Shown here: positions 49,593-57,726 of the stretch, piece after piece
Position numbering within the stretch: position 1 is the first letter of the stretch
Layout of the letters: the number at the start of each line of letters is the position of its first letter
Made by a program: the position numbers and the translations under genes
From: Pseudomonas promysalinigenes
GTDB taxonomy: Bacteria; Pseudomonadota; Gammaproteobacteria; Pseudomonadales; Pseudomonadaceae
Length of the DNA stretch: 64,000 bases
Reading direction: 5' to 3'
Assembly: GCF_014269025.2 (NCBI RefSeq)
Contig: NZ_CP077094.1
Span: 4,030,001-4,094,000, forward strand
The notes under the pieces: generated by a model
What the model saw: the letters and a program-made list of their open reading frames with translations, nothing else
Told to the model about the DNA's origin: nothing
The model's database searches: none

Positions 49593-50156
49593 TCAGCGAC
49601 GCACAGGGCGCTTCTGCAATTTGCGCTGCAAGGTACGCCGGTGCATGCCCAGCGCTCGGGCAGTGGCGGAGATATTGCCTTCGTGCTCGTTCAGCACGCG
49701 CTGTATGTGTTCCCACTGCAGGCGGTCCACCGACATGGGGTTTTCCGGCACCAGGGTATCGAGGTCGGCATGCTCGGAAAGCAACGCCGCCAATACATCG
49801 TCGGCGTCGGCTGGCTTGCACAGGTAGTTGCAGGCGCCGCGCTTGACCGCCTCGACAGCGGTGGCAATGCTCGAATACCCGGTCAGGATCACCACGCGCA
49901 TCTCTGGGTCCAGCTCGAGCAGCTTGGGCAGAAGCACCAGGCCGGAGTCGCCTTCCATCTTCAGGTCCAACGTAGCGTAGTCCGGCAGGTCCTGCTGGGC
50001 CAGGGCCAAGCCCTCCTCCGCAGAACCGGCAGTGCTCACACGAAAGCCGCGGCGGCTCATGGCGCGAGCCATCACTCGAGTAAAGGTGGCGTCATCGTCC
50101 ACCAGCAACAGATGCGGCAGCTCTTCGGCTTCAACCTGGTTTTCGTCGCTCATCAT
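49593..50156 (-). CDS. roxR: Redox response regulator RoxR (RegA/PrrA type)
   Basis: RoxR is the DNA-binding partner of the RoxS sensor and controls respiratory oxidases such as the cyanide-insensitive oxidase. It has 187 residues: a receiver domain with LLLVDDDATFTRVM, the phosphoacceptor D64 in ATLDLKMEGDSG and K in YLCKPADADDV, and a C-terminal Fis-type helix-turn-helix HEGNISATARALGMHRRTLQ. The adjacent ATGATG gives two possible starts; the first overlaps the roxS stop. The order roxS-roxR on one strand shows coupled translation. Confidence 0.93.
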   Translation of the reverse strand: MMSDENQVEAEELPHLLLVDDDATFTRVMARAMSRRGFRVSTAGSAEEGLALAQQDLPDYATLDLKMEGDSGLVLLPKLLELDPEMRVVILTGYSSIATAVEAVKRGACNYLCKPADADDVLAALLSEHADLDTLVPENPMSVDRLQWEHIQRVLNEHEGNISATARALGMHRRTLQRKLQKRPVRR

Positions 50157-51409
50157 TCATCTCCTCGCTTGCCATGGGGCAGGCGCAGTTCGGTCAGGGT
50201 GCCACCCTGTTCATGACTATAGAGTTTTACCGAGCCGCCCGCACGAGTCACGCTGGCCTTGCTCAGGAACAGGCCTAGGCCAAAGCCTTTGCCCTTGGTG
50301 GTAATGAAGGGTTTGCCGATGGCCTCGGCAATGGCCGGCGGTACACCGGGGCCATGGTCACGGATGCTGATCAGGATGTCCTGGGCGTCCCAGTCAAGGG
50401 TCACCTGCAGGTCGTCAGGGCAGGCATCGGCGGCATTGTTCAGCAAGTTCAGCAGTGCCTGTGTCAGGTCTGGTGGCGGCGTCAGGCACGGTACCTGACC
50501 ATCGCGCAGGCGCTGGAAGCGGTAACTGGCCTCAGGCCGCATCAGGTGCCAGCGGTTCAACGCCTCATCAAGCCAGGCTGTGACCTCCTGCTCGACCACC
50601 GCCAGGCGGCGGTTGGCCTCAGCGGCGCGCACCAACTGCTGGAGGGTCTCCTTGCACAGCTTCACCTGGTCCTGAAGGATTTGCAGATCTTCCTGCAGCA
50701 GCGGGTCGGTATGGTCCTGGCGCATTTCGTTGAGCAGCACGCTCATGGTCGCCAAGGGGGTGCCCAGTTCGTGCGCTGCGCCGGCAGCCTGGGTGGCAAC
50801 GGCCAGCAGTTGCTCATCACGCAGGCTCTCTTCGCGGCGCTCGGAGCGCAACTGCTCCTGACGACGCAGCTCCTCGGCCATGCGCGCGGCGAAGAAGGTA
50901 ATCACGGCGGCGGCCAGCGCAATACTCAGCCACATGCCATAGACCTGCATCTTGTCCCGCGCCATCGGCAGGCCTTCGAGCGGGTAGAACTGCACCAGCA
51001 GCAGGCTGTAGGCGGTCAGGGCGATGCCCGACAGAATCAGCGAGTACAACCACGGCAAGGTCACCGCCGCGATCGCCAACGGCACCAGGTAATAAGACAC
51101 GAATGGATTGGTGGAGCCGCCTGAGTAATACAGCAAGGCGCTGTGGATCAGCAGGTCGCAGGCCAATTGCAGCGCGTATTCGGTTTCGGTGACCGGCAGC
51201 GACAACCGCAGGCGCAAGGCTGTGAAGGCGCACAGCAGTGACGACAGGGCCAATGTGGCGGCCAGCGATAACCACGGCAGCGGCAGCAGGTCGGTCCAGT
51301 AGGCGACCCCTACGGACCCTGCCTGAGCGGCTAGGACCAACACCCGAATGACGGTCAGGCGCCAGAGGTTCTGGCGGGTGGCAGAGAGCGGTTGTGCGGC
51401 GGCGAGCAT
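50153..51409 (-). CDS. roxS: Redox sensor histidine kinase RoxS (RegB/PrrB type)
   Basis: RoxS senses the redox state of the respiratory chain. From ATG 51407-51409 (MLAAAQPLSATRQNLW) it has 418 residues, six membrane segments in the first 175, and the quinone-site motif GGXXNPF as GGSTNPF at 97-103. The H-box is GAAHELGTPLATM with H213, and the N box LLNLLNNAADACPD and G box RDHGPGVPP and GKGFGLGLFLS follow. A candidate -10 TATACT lies 38 bases upstream. It overlaps roxR by four bases and diverges from the SIMPL gene. Confidence 0.93.
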   Translation of the reverse strand: MLAAAQPLSATRQNLWRLTVIRVLVLAAQAGSVGVAYWTDLLPLPWLSLAATLALSSLLCAFTALRLRLSLPVTETEYALQLACDLLIHSALLYYSGGSTNPFVSYYLVPLAIAAVTLPWLYSLILSGIALTAYSLLLVQFYPLEGLPMARDKMQVYGMWLSIALAAAVITFFAARMAEELRRQEQLRSERREESLRDEQLLAVATQAAGAAHELGTPLATMSVLLNEMRQDHTDPLLQEDLQILQDQVKLCKETLQQLVRAAEANRRLAVVEQEVTAWLDEALNRWHLMRPEASYRFQRLRDGQVPCLTPPPDLTQALLNLLNNAADACPDDLQVTLDWDAQDILISIRDHGPGVPPAIAEAIGKPFITTKGKGFGLGLFLSKASVTRAGGSVKLYSHEQGGTLTELRLPHGKRGDE

Positions 51410-51446
51410 GCGCTGTCCCGATGAATGCTTCAGAAAAATCGGCTGA

Positions 51447-51452
51447 AGTATA
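51447..51452 (-). promoter_or_regulatory. Candidate roxS -10 element
   Basis: TATACT on the minus strand, 38 bases before roxS, matches the sigma-70 -10 consensus at five of six places. No good -35 sits at 16-18 bases; TACAGC is at 17. Nearby at 51484-51510 GCGGCAAAGCGCC and TTTGTCAC could be regulator-binding, possibly RoxR itself; I cannot confirm that. Confidence 0.3.
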
Positions 51453-51610
51453 CCCAAGCCAGCCCCCGCGCTGTAGCAATGCGGCAAAGCGCCACACTTT
51501 GTCACACATGCTGGGCGGCACCTTTGAACCCACTACACTGCTCTGGGTCTTATGGGCCATGCGTGGAATGGATGGCCAGACCCCACGCTCACATTGCCAA
51601 GGAGTAACCC

Positions 51611-52327
51611 ATGTACATGCCAAGTCGCGGCGCCGCTTTTGTCCTTACCTGTGGCCTGCTGGCCAGCTTGCCGGCCCTGGCGGCCGACGAGCCACGCTAC
51701 AACCAGGTATCGCTGCGCGCCGAAGTCAGCAAGGAAGTGGCTCGCGACCTGATGGTCGTGACCCTCTACAGCGAAGCGCAGAACACCGACCCAGGCAAGC
51801 TTGCCAAGCAGATCACCGAAACCATGAACAAGGCCGTGCAGCAGGCACGCCAGGTCAAGGATGTGAAAATCAGCCAAGGCAGCCGCAATAGCTACCCGGT
51901 TTATGACAGCAAGGGCCAGAAAATCACCGGCTGGCGTGAGCGCGCCGAATTGCGCCTGGAAGGTGCTGACTTCCCTGCCCTCTCCCAGCTCACCGCAGAC
52001 CTGCTGCAGGAGCTGAAGATGGGCGGTATGGACTTTTCCATCGCCCCGGCCACGCGCAAGGCCAGCGAGGATGAGCTGCTCAAGGAAGCAGTGGACGCCT
52101 TCAAAGCCCGTGCGCAACTGGCGACTCAGGCGCTGGGCGGCACAGGCTACAAAGTGGTCAGCCTGAACCTCAACAGCTCTGGCTACCCCCGCCCTTACCT
52201 GCGCAGCGCACCGATGGCGATGAAGGCCATGGCAGCCGATGAGGCCGCGCCAGCACCAGACATCGAAGCCGGTACCAGTGAAGTCAGCATGAATGCCGAC
52301 GGCCTGATCGAAGTGCAGATGCCCTAA
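51611..52327 (+). CDS. Periplasmic SIMPL-domain (DUF541) protein
   Basis: This 238-residue exported protein has a signal peptide ending near LPALAADEP and a SIMPL domain (DUF541): YNQVSLRAEVSKEVARDLM, then QVKDVKISQGSRNSYPVYDS and a duplicated strand-helix layout, with a lower-complexity end rich in Ala, Met and Asp. Some SIMPL proteins are outer-membrane-linked or oxidative-stress-related, but no activity is established for this branch. It diverges from roxS with a 201-base gap and precedes the dpp locus; the same roxS-SIMPL-dppA neighbourhood is known in P. aeruginosa. Confidence 0.88.
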   Translation: MYMPSRGAAFVLTCGLLASLPALAADEPRYNQVSLRAEVSKEVARDLMVVTLYSEAQNTDPGKLAKQITETMNKAVQQARQVKDVKISQGSRNSYPVYDSKGQKITGWRERAELRLEGADFPALSQLTADLLQELKMGGMDFSIAPATRKASEDELLKEAVDAFKARAQLATQALGGTGYKVVSLNLNSSGYPRPYLRSAPMAMKAMAADEAAPAPDIEAGTSEVSMNADGLIEVQMP

Positions 52328-52703
52328 ATAGCTGCACAAGCCCTAGTGGGAGCGGTTTTACCTGCGTTGCAAGCAACAGGCCAGCTCGGTCAGGGCTTGG
52401 CCTGTATTGGCGGGTCGCATTGCTGCCACAAAGGGTCCCGCTAAAGAATTTTCCTACGCACCCTATAAGTGCATCCTACGAAATTCCCGCCTCGTAACAT
52501 CCCGCAAAAAGCCATCATTTTGCCCACGCAAACGTTCAACTTCGCTAAAAGTTATACGAATGCGACATCCATGTACGATCGTACTACTTTTCTGACGCCA
52601 ACTATCCTTCAGACGGTTGCATTGGGTACATCCCCTGCATAAGTATCCGCAGGTCGGCTCACGAGGCCACCTCAACATCAAAAATGACAACAATGAGGCC
52701 ACC
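52328..52703 (+). other. Intergenic region upstream of the dpp locus
   Basis: These 376 bases hold a REP-like half at 52340-52366 (GTGGGAGCGGTTTTACCTGCG), an AT-richer part from 52440, AACTT/AAGTT repeats around 52545, and a perfect 12-base palindrome GTACGATCGTAC at 52573-52584. I see no gene: the frame continuing left from dppA1 to 52617 lacks coding character. The promoter should lie here, but I found no pair of hexamers I trust. Confidence 0.5.
52573..52584. promoter_or_regulatory. 12-base palindrome upstream of dppA1
   Basis: GTACGATCGTAC is a perfect inverted repeat 120 bases before the dppA1 start. Its place in the AT-rich part of a long upstream region makes it an operator candidate; the binding protein is unknown. 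Confidence 0.35.
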
Positions 52704-54329
52704 ATGCTCAAACACGCAGTCATTCCGTTCCTGCTAGGTGCAGGCTTGCTCGCTGGCGCTCCGCTGGCCCACGCCGCCTCCAATCTGGTGTTCTGTTCCG
52801 AAGGCAGCCCAGCTGGCTTCGACCCAGGGCAATACACCACCGGGACCGACTTCGACGCCTCGGCCGAGACCATGTTCAACCGCCTGACGCAGTTCGAGCG
52901 CGGTGGCACTGCAGTGATTCCGGGCCTGGCAACCCAATGGGAGGTCACAGATGACGGCAGGAGCTACACCTTCCACCTGCGCGAAGGGGTCAAGTTCCAC
53001 ACCACCGACTATTTCAAGCCGACCCGTGAATTCAACGCCGACGACGTACTGTTCACCTTCGACCGCATGCTCGACAAGGATCACCCTTTCCGCAAGGCTT
53101 ACCCCACCGAGTTCCCGTACTTCACCGACATGGGCATGGACAAGAACATCGCCAAGGTGGAGAAGCTCGACGATCACACGGTGAAGTTCACCCTGAACGA
53201 GGTAGACGCCGCCTTCATCCAGAACCTGGCCATGAGCTTCGCCTCCATTCAATCTGCCGAATACGCCGATCAGTTGCTCAAGCAGGGCAAAGCCGCCGAT
53301 ATCAATCAGAAGCCTATCGGCACCGGCCCGTTCGTGTTCAGCAAGTACCAGAAAGACGCGCAGATCCGCTTCAAAGGCAACAAGGACTACTGGAAGCCTG
53401 AAGACGTGAAGATCGACAACTTGATCTTCGCCATCACCACCGATGCCTCGGTGCGCATGCAGAAACTGAAGAAGAACGAGTGCCAGGTCACGCTGTTCCC
53501 AAGGCCAGCCGATATCGAGCCGCTGAAGGCCGACAAGAACCTGCAGATGCCGAACCAGGCCGGCTTCAACCTTGGTTATATCGCCTACAACGTGATGGAC
53601 AAGATCAAGGGCAGCAACGAGCCCAACCCAATGGCCCAGTTGAAAGTCCGCCAGGCGCTGGACATGGCCGTGGACAAGAAGAAGATCATCGAATCGGTGT
53701 ACCAGGGCGCCGGGCAACTGGCAGTCAACGCCATGCCGCCCACCCAGTGGTCCTATGACAACAGTATCAAGGACGCGCCGTACGACCCGGAAAAGGCCAA
53801 GCAACTGCTCAAGGAAGCCGGGATCAAAGACGGTACCGAAATCACCTTGTGGGCCATGCCTGTGCAGCGCCCCTACAACCCCAATGCCAAGCTGATGGCC
53901 GAGATGCTTCAGGCCGATTGGGCCAAGATCGGCATCAAGGCCAAAATCGTCAGCTATGAATGGGGTGAGTACATCAAGCGCTCCAAGGCAGGTGAGCAAG
54001 GCGCCATGCTGATTGGCTGGAGCGGTGACAACGGGGACCCGGACAACTGGTTGGGCACCCTTTATGGCTGCGACGCCGTTGATGGCAACAACTTCTCCAA
54101 GTGGTGCTACAAGCCCTACGACGACCTGATCAAACAGGCCAAGGCCACCTCCGACCAGGCCCAGCGCACCGAGCTCTATCAAAAGGCTCAGCACATTCTC
54201 AAAGAGCAAGTGCCTATCACCCCCATTGCCCACTCCACCGTCTATCAGCCGATGAGTGCCAAGGTGAAGGACTTCAAGATCAGCCCCTTCGCGCTGAACG
54301 CGTTCTACGGCGTCAGCGTGGACAAATAG
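52704..54329 (+). CDS. dppA1: Dipeptide ABC transporter substrate-binding protein, copy 1
   Basis: This is a periplasmic SBP_bac_5-family peptide-binding protein of 541 residues. The start ATG at 52704 with GAGG upstream gives a signal peptide MLKHAVIPFLLGAGLLAGA ending in AHA. The mature part begins SNLVFCSEGSPAGFDPGQYT and has FHLREGVKFH, FNADDVLFTFDRML and IGTGPFVFSKYQKDAQIRF, all SBP_5 marks. It is the first of three paralogues in the dpp locus, closest to copy 2. In P. aeruginosa the corresponding DppA proteins bind different sets of di- and tripeptides; which ones here is unknown. Confidence 0.94.
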   Translation: MLKHAVIPFLLGAGLLAGAPLAHAASNLVFCSEGSPAGFDPGQYTTGTDFDASAETMFNRLTQFERGGTAVIPGLATQWEVTDDGRSYTFHLREGVKFHTTDYFKPTREFNADDVLFTFDRMLDKDHPFRKAYPTEFPYFTDMGMDKNIAKVEKLDDHTVKFTLNEVDAAFIQNLAMSFASIQSAEYADQLLKQGKAADINQKPIGTGPFVFSKYQKDAQIRFKGNKDYWKPEDVKIDNLIFAITTDASVRMQKLKKNECQVTLFPRPADIEPLKADKNLQMPNQAGFNLGYIAYNVMDKIKGSNEPNPMAQLKVRQALDMAVDKKKIIESVYQGAGQLAVNAMPPTQWSYDNSIKDAPYDPEKAKQLLKEAGIKDGTEITLWAMPVQRPYNPNAKLMAEMLQADWAKIGIKAKIVSYEWGEYIKRSKAGEQGAMLIGWSGDNGDPDNWLGTLYGCDAVDGNNFSKWCYKPYDDLIKQAKATSDQAQRTELYQKAQHILKEQVPITPIAHSTVYQPMSAKVKDFKISPFALNAFYGVSVDK

Positions 54330-54338
54330 GCTAGCCCA

Positions 54339-54365
54339 GGTACCCGCTGCCAGGCGGTGGGTACC
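54339..54365. other. Hairpin between dppA1 and dppA2
   Basis: GGTACCC (54339-54345) and GGGTACC (54359-54365) form a 7-base stem with a 13-base loop, 10 bases after the dppA1 stop. No T-run follows. Confidence 0.5.
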
Positions 54366-54479
54366 GCCTCACCACCCCCAAGCATCTCGCGCCCTCCGAC
54401 GCCACTGGCGACGGAGTCGGCAAACTGTTGCCGCCATTCGTACCCGTGGGCGGCGTAAGCAGCTGGAAAAGGAACCGCC

Positions 54480-56072
54480 ATGCGCCCTGTCATCTATCGC
54501 TCGACCCTGCTCGCTCTCGGCCTGCTGAGCCAGGCCACTGCCGTGCAGGCCAAGAACCTGGTGTTCTGCTCCGAAGGCAGCCCGGCTGGCTTCGACACCG
54601 CGCAGTACACCAGCGCCACCGATAACGACGCTGCTGAGCCGATCTACAACCGCCTGGTGGAATTCGAACGCGGCGGCACGGCGGTGCAACCGGCTCTGGC
54701 GACGAAATGGGAAGTTTCCGACGATGGCCTGCGCTACACCTTCCACCTGCGCCAAGGGGTGAAGTTCCACGCCAACAAGGCATTCACACCAACCCGTGAC
54801 TTCAACGCCGACGACGTGTTGTTCACCTTCAACCGCATGCTCGACAGGGAACAACCGTTCCGTAAGGCTTACCCGACCGAATTCCCATACTTCGTCAGCA
54901 TGGGCTTGGACAAGAACATTGCAAAGGTCGAGAAGACCGGCCCGATGACCGTGGTGTTCACCCTGAACAAGGTGGACGCAGCCTTCGTCCAGAACCTGGC
55001 GATGAGCTTCGCCTCGATATTGTCCGCCGAGTATGCAGGGCAACTGTTGGCCAGCGGGCGGCCCAGCGACATCAACCAGCAGCCGATCGGCACCGGGCCG
55101 TTCGTGTTCCAGCGCTACCAGAAGGACTCGCAGATTCGCTTCAAAGGAAACCAGGATTACTGGGCACCGGATGAGGTGAAAATCGACAACCTGGTGTTCT
55201 CGATCAACACCGACCCGTCGGTGCGCATTCAGAAGCTGCGCCGCAACGAATGCCAGGTCACCTTGCACCCACGCCCGGCCGACCTGCCTGCGCTCAAGGC
55301 CGACGCCAAGCTGCAGGTCATGCAACAGCCAGGCTTCAACCTCGGCTACATCGCCTACAACACCCAGCACCCGCCGTTCGACCGCCTGGAGGTGCGTCAG
55401 GCCATGGATATGGCGGTGAACAAGCAGGCCATTTTACAGGCGGTGTATCAGGCCTCTGGCCAACTGGCAGTCAATGCCATGCCGCCGACACAGTGGTCTT
55501 ACGACAGTAGCCTCAAGGACGCACCCTTCGACCCGGAAAAAGCCAAACAACTGCTACAGCAAGCCGGGGTCGAGCCAGGCACCGAGATCACCTTGTGGGC
55601 CATGCCCGTGCAGCGGCCTTACAACCCCAACGCCAAGCTGATGGCCGAAATGCTCCAGGCGGACTGGAACAAGCTCGGCTTCAAGGTGCGCATCGTCAGC
55701 TACGAATGGGGCGAGTACTTGAAGCGTATGAAAAGCGGTGAGCACGACGTCGCACTGATCGGCTGGACCGGTGACAACGGCGACCCGGACAACTGGCTGG
55801 GCACCCTGTACAGCTGCGACGCCATCGGCAGCAACAACTACTCGCTGTGGTGCGACCCGCAGTACGACAGCCTGGTCAAGCGGGCCAAGCAGGTCACCGA
55901 CCGCCAACAGCGTACTGCCCTCTACCAGCAGGCCCAGCAGCGCCTGAAGCAGCAGGTGCCGATCACCCCCGTGGCGCACTCCACGGTCAACCAGCCGCTG
56001 AGCATCAAGGTGGCAGATTTCAAGGTCAGCCCGTTCGGGCGTAATGACTTTTCCGGCGTGAGTGTCGATTAG
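54480..56072 (+). CDS. dppA2: Dipeptide ABC transporter substrate-binding protein, copy 2
   Basis: This is the second SBP_bac_5 protein, 530 residues, with signal peptide MRPVIYRSTLLALGLLSQA cut after VQA. It closely follows copy 1 along its whole length (KNLVFCSEGSPAGFDTAQYT, FNADDVLFTFNRMLDR, AVNAMPPTQWSYDSSLKDAP), with visible DNA similarity too, showing tandem duplication followed by divergence. Differences such as ARG/LYS changes near the binding cleft could alter peptide choice. It is followed by 201 bases with a REP element and then the porin gene. Confidence 0.94.
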   Translation: MRPVIYRSTLLALGLLSQATAVQAKNLVFCSEGSPAGFDTAQYTSATDNDAAEPIYNRLVEFERGGTAVQPALATKWEVSDDGLRYTFHLRQGVKFHANKAFTPTRDFNADDVLFTFNRMLDREQPFRKAYPTEFPYFVSMGLDKNIAKVEKTGPMTVVFTLNKVDAAFVQNLAMSFASILSAEYAGQLLASGRPSDINQQPIGTGPFVFQRYQKDSQIRFKGNQDYWAPDEVKIDNLVFSINTDPSVRIQKLRRNECQVTLHPRPADLPALKADAKLQVMQQPGFNLGYIAYNTQHPPFDRLEVRQAMDMAVNKQAILQAVYQASGQLAVNAMPPTQWSYDSSLKDAPFDPEKAKQLLQQAGVEPGTEITLWAMPVQRPYNPNAKLMAEMLQADWNKLGFKVRIVSYEWGEYLKRMKSGEHDVALIGWTGDNGDPDNWLGTLYSCDAIGSNNYSLWCDPQYDSLVKRAKQVTDRQQRTALYQQAQQRLKQQVPITPVAHSTVNQPLSIKVADFKVSPFGRNDFSGVSVD

Positions 56073-56124
56073 CCCCTAGCCCCTGGCGCCGCTTCGCAGG
56101 TCACCCGACTGCAACGGGTAAGAC

Positions 56125-56154
56125 TGTAGGCGCGGCTTTACCCGCGAAAAGGCC
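56125..56154. repeat. REP element between dppA2 and the porin gene
   Basis: TGTAGGCGCGGCTTTACCCG followed by CGAAAAGGCC is a full P. putida-type REP half. It lies 52 bases beyond the dppA2 stop. Confidence 0.75.
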
Positions 56155-56273
56155 AGCACAGCCAACGCAAGGCCCCGATTTGGCCCGGCGACCCCGGGCA
56201 ACTCTGGCAACACCGCAACAAGCCGGCCCACAAGGCCAGGCATAACTAGAAGAACAGAAAGGGAGTTTAAATC

Positions 56274-57653
56274 TTGAGACTATTCACCTTGACCGCTTTG
56301 GCGTTATCCATCGGCAGCTTTTCTGCCGTAGCCCAGGCCGACCCGCAGAGCCAGCAATACCTACCGCTGAGCCTCAAAACCACCAGCGAACAAGACCAGG
56401 CCACAGGCTTTGTCGAAGGCCAAAGCCTGTCCGGCAGCACCCGCAACTGGTACGCCCATGAACGCGCGACCCGCGCGCCACTGTGGAAGTACTACAAAGG
56501 TGACGGCACCCGCCACGACACCCACAGCCGCAACAACTGGGTGCAGGGCAGCATCCTCAATTACAGCTCGGGCTTCACCCAAGGCACCATCGGCTTTGCC
56601 GTAGAGGCTGCCGGCTACAACGCCATCGCCCTGGAGCAAGGCCGGGCCGCGATCGCCGGGCCGAACAACCGCACCCTGACCCACAGCGACGGCGACCCCA
56701 TTGGCCAGTGGAGCAAGATGGGCCTGGCCAACGTCAAGGCGCGCCTGTCCAATACCACCCTGACGGTCGGCCGCCAGTCGGTGGACACACCGATGATCGC
56801 CTACATCGGCAACCGTGCCCTGCCCTCGAGCTTTCAAGGGGCATTTGTGCACAGCGCCGAGTTCGACAACCTGTCGATCGACCTGGGCACCTTCGACCGT
56901 GTATCGCCACGTACCGAACAGAGCCTGAGCAAATTCCGTAGTGAATACAGCGCTACGGGCGTGGAAACCGACCGCGCCAGCACCGCCGGGGTCAACTACC
57001 AGCCCTTCAAGAGCCTGACCACCAGCCTCTACACCACCCACGTCAATGATTTCTGGAACCAGTACTACTTCGGTGCCAGCCACGTGCTGGGCGACAGCGC
57101 AGTGTTGGCGCTGACCACTGGCCTGAACTACTACAAGACCGTGGATACCGGCAGCAAGAAGATGGGCGATATCGACAACGATACCTACAGCTTGTCGCTG
57201 GGCCTGACCCATCAGGCGCACACCCTCACTGCGTCTTGGCAGCAGGTCAACGGCAACGAGTACTTCGACTACCTGCATGAAACCAACGGCATCTTCTTGG
57301 CCAACTCGCTGCTGTCGGACTTCAACGGCCCCAACGAGAAATCCCTGCAGCTGTCCTACGTGCTGAACATGGCGCCCTACGGCGTTCCAGGCCTGAAATT
57401 CAACCTGTACAACGCCCGTGGCTGGGGCATCGACGGCACTCATTACCGAGGCACCGCCTACGACGTCAACGGCCTGGACGGTGAAACCCACTACGAGTGG
57501 GGTATCGGCACCAGTTACGCAGTGCAGAGTGGGCCGCTGAAGGACACCAGCATCCGCGCCACCTATACCGCCCATCGCGCCAGCAAGGCCCAGGGCGATG
57601 GCAGCCTGGACGAGTTCCGGCTGGTGACCACCATTCCATTCAACATTCTCTGA
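56274..57653 (+). CDS. opdP: OprD-family outer-membrane porin (OpdP-like)
   Basis: This 459-residue protein is an 18-strand OprD-family channel, the group used by pseudomonads for specific uptake of amino acids and peptides. The start is TTG 56274, eight bases after GGGAG, giving MRLFTLTALALSIGSFSAVA as signal peptide cut after AQA. Typical strand and loop patterns are FVEGQSLSGSTRNWYAHER and the final FRLVTTIPFNIL. The context between dppA genes matches P. aeruginosa opdP (glycine-glutamate porin), so it likely lets peptides enter for DppA; the substrate is inference. Confidence 0.92.
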   Translation: MRLFTLTALALSIGSFSAVAQADPQSQQYLPLSLKTTSEQDQATGFVEGQSLSGSTRNWYAHERATRAPLWKYYKGDGTRHDTHSRNNWVQGSILNYSSGFTQGTIGFAVEAAGYNAIALEQGRAAIAGPNNRTLTHSDGDPIGQWSKMGLANVKARLSNTTLTVGRQSVDTPMIAYIGNRALPSSFQGAFVHSAEFDNLSIDLGTFDRVSPRTEQSLSKFRSEYSATGVETDRASTAGVNYQPFKSLTTSLYTTHVNDFWNQYYFGASHVLGDSAVLALTTGLNYYKTVDTGSKKMGDIDNDTYSLSLGLTHQAHTLTASWQQVNGNEYFDYLHETNGIFLANSLLSDFNGPNEKSLQLSYVLNMAPYGVPGLKFNLYNARGWGIDGTHYRGTAYDVNGLDGETHYEWGIGTSYAVQSGPLKDTSIRATYTAHRASKAQGDGSLDEFRLVTTIPFNIL

Positions 57654-57660
57654 CCGATGG

Positions 57661-57692
57661 CGCCACGGCCCGCTTCGAGCCGGGCCGTGGCG
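57661..57692. other. Perfect hairpin between opdP and dppA3
   Basis: CGCCACGGCCCG (57661-57672) and CGGGCCGTGGCG (57681-57692) form a 12-base GC-rich stem with an 8-base loop, seven bases after the porin stop. No T-run follows, so it can act on mRNA stability or partial termination. Confidence 0.7.
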
Positions 57693-57726
57693 GCTACGCT
57701 GGAATCAATGCAAGCAGGGAGTATCC

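Noticed and set aside
52734..54233. Long antisense frames opposite dppA1 (also 54369-55370 and 57868-59397)
   Set aside because: They mirror the three paralogous binding-protein genes and resemble each other only for that reason.
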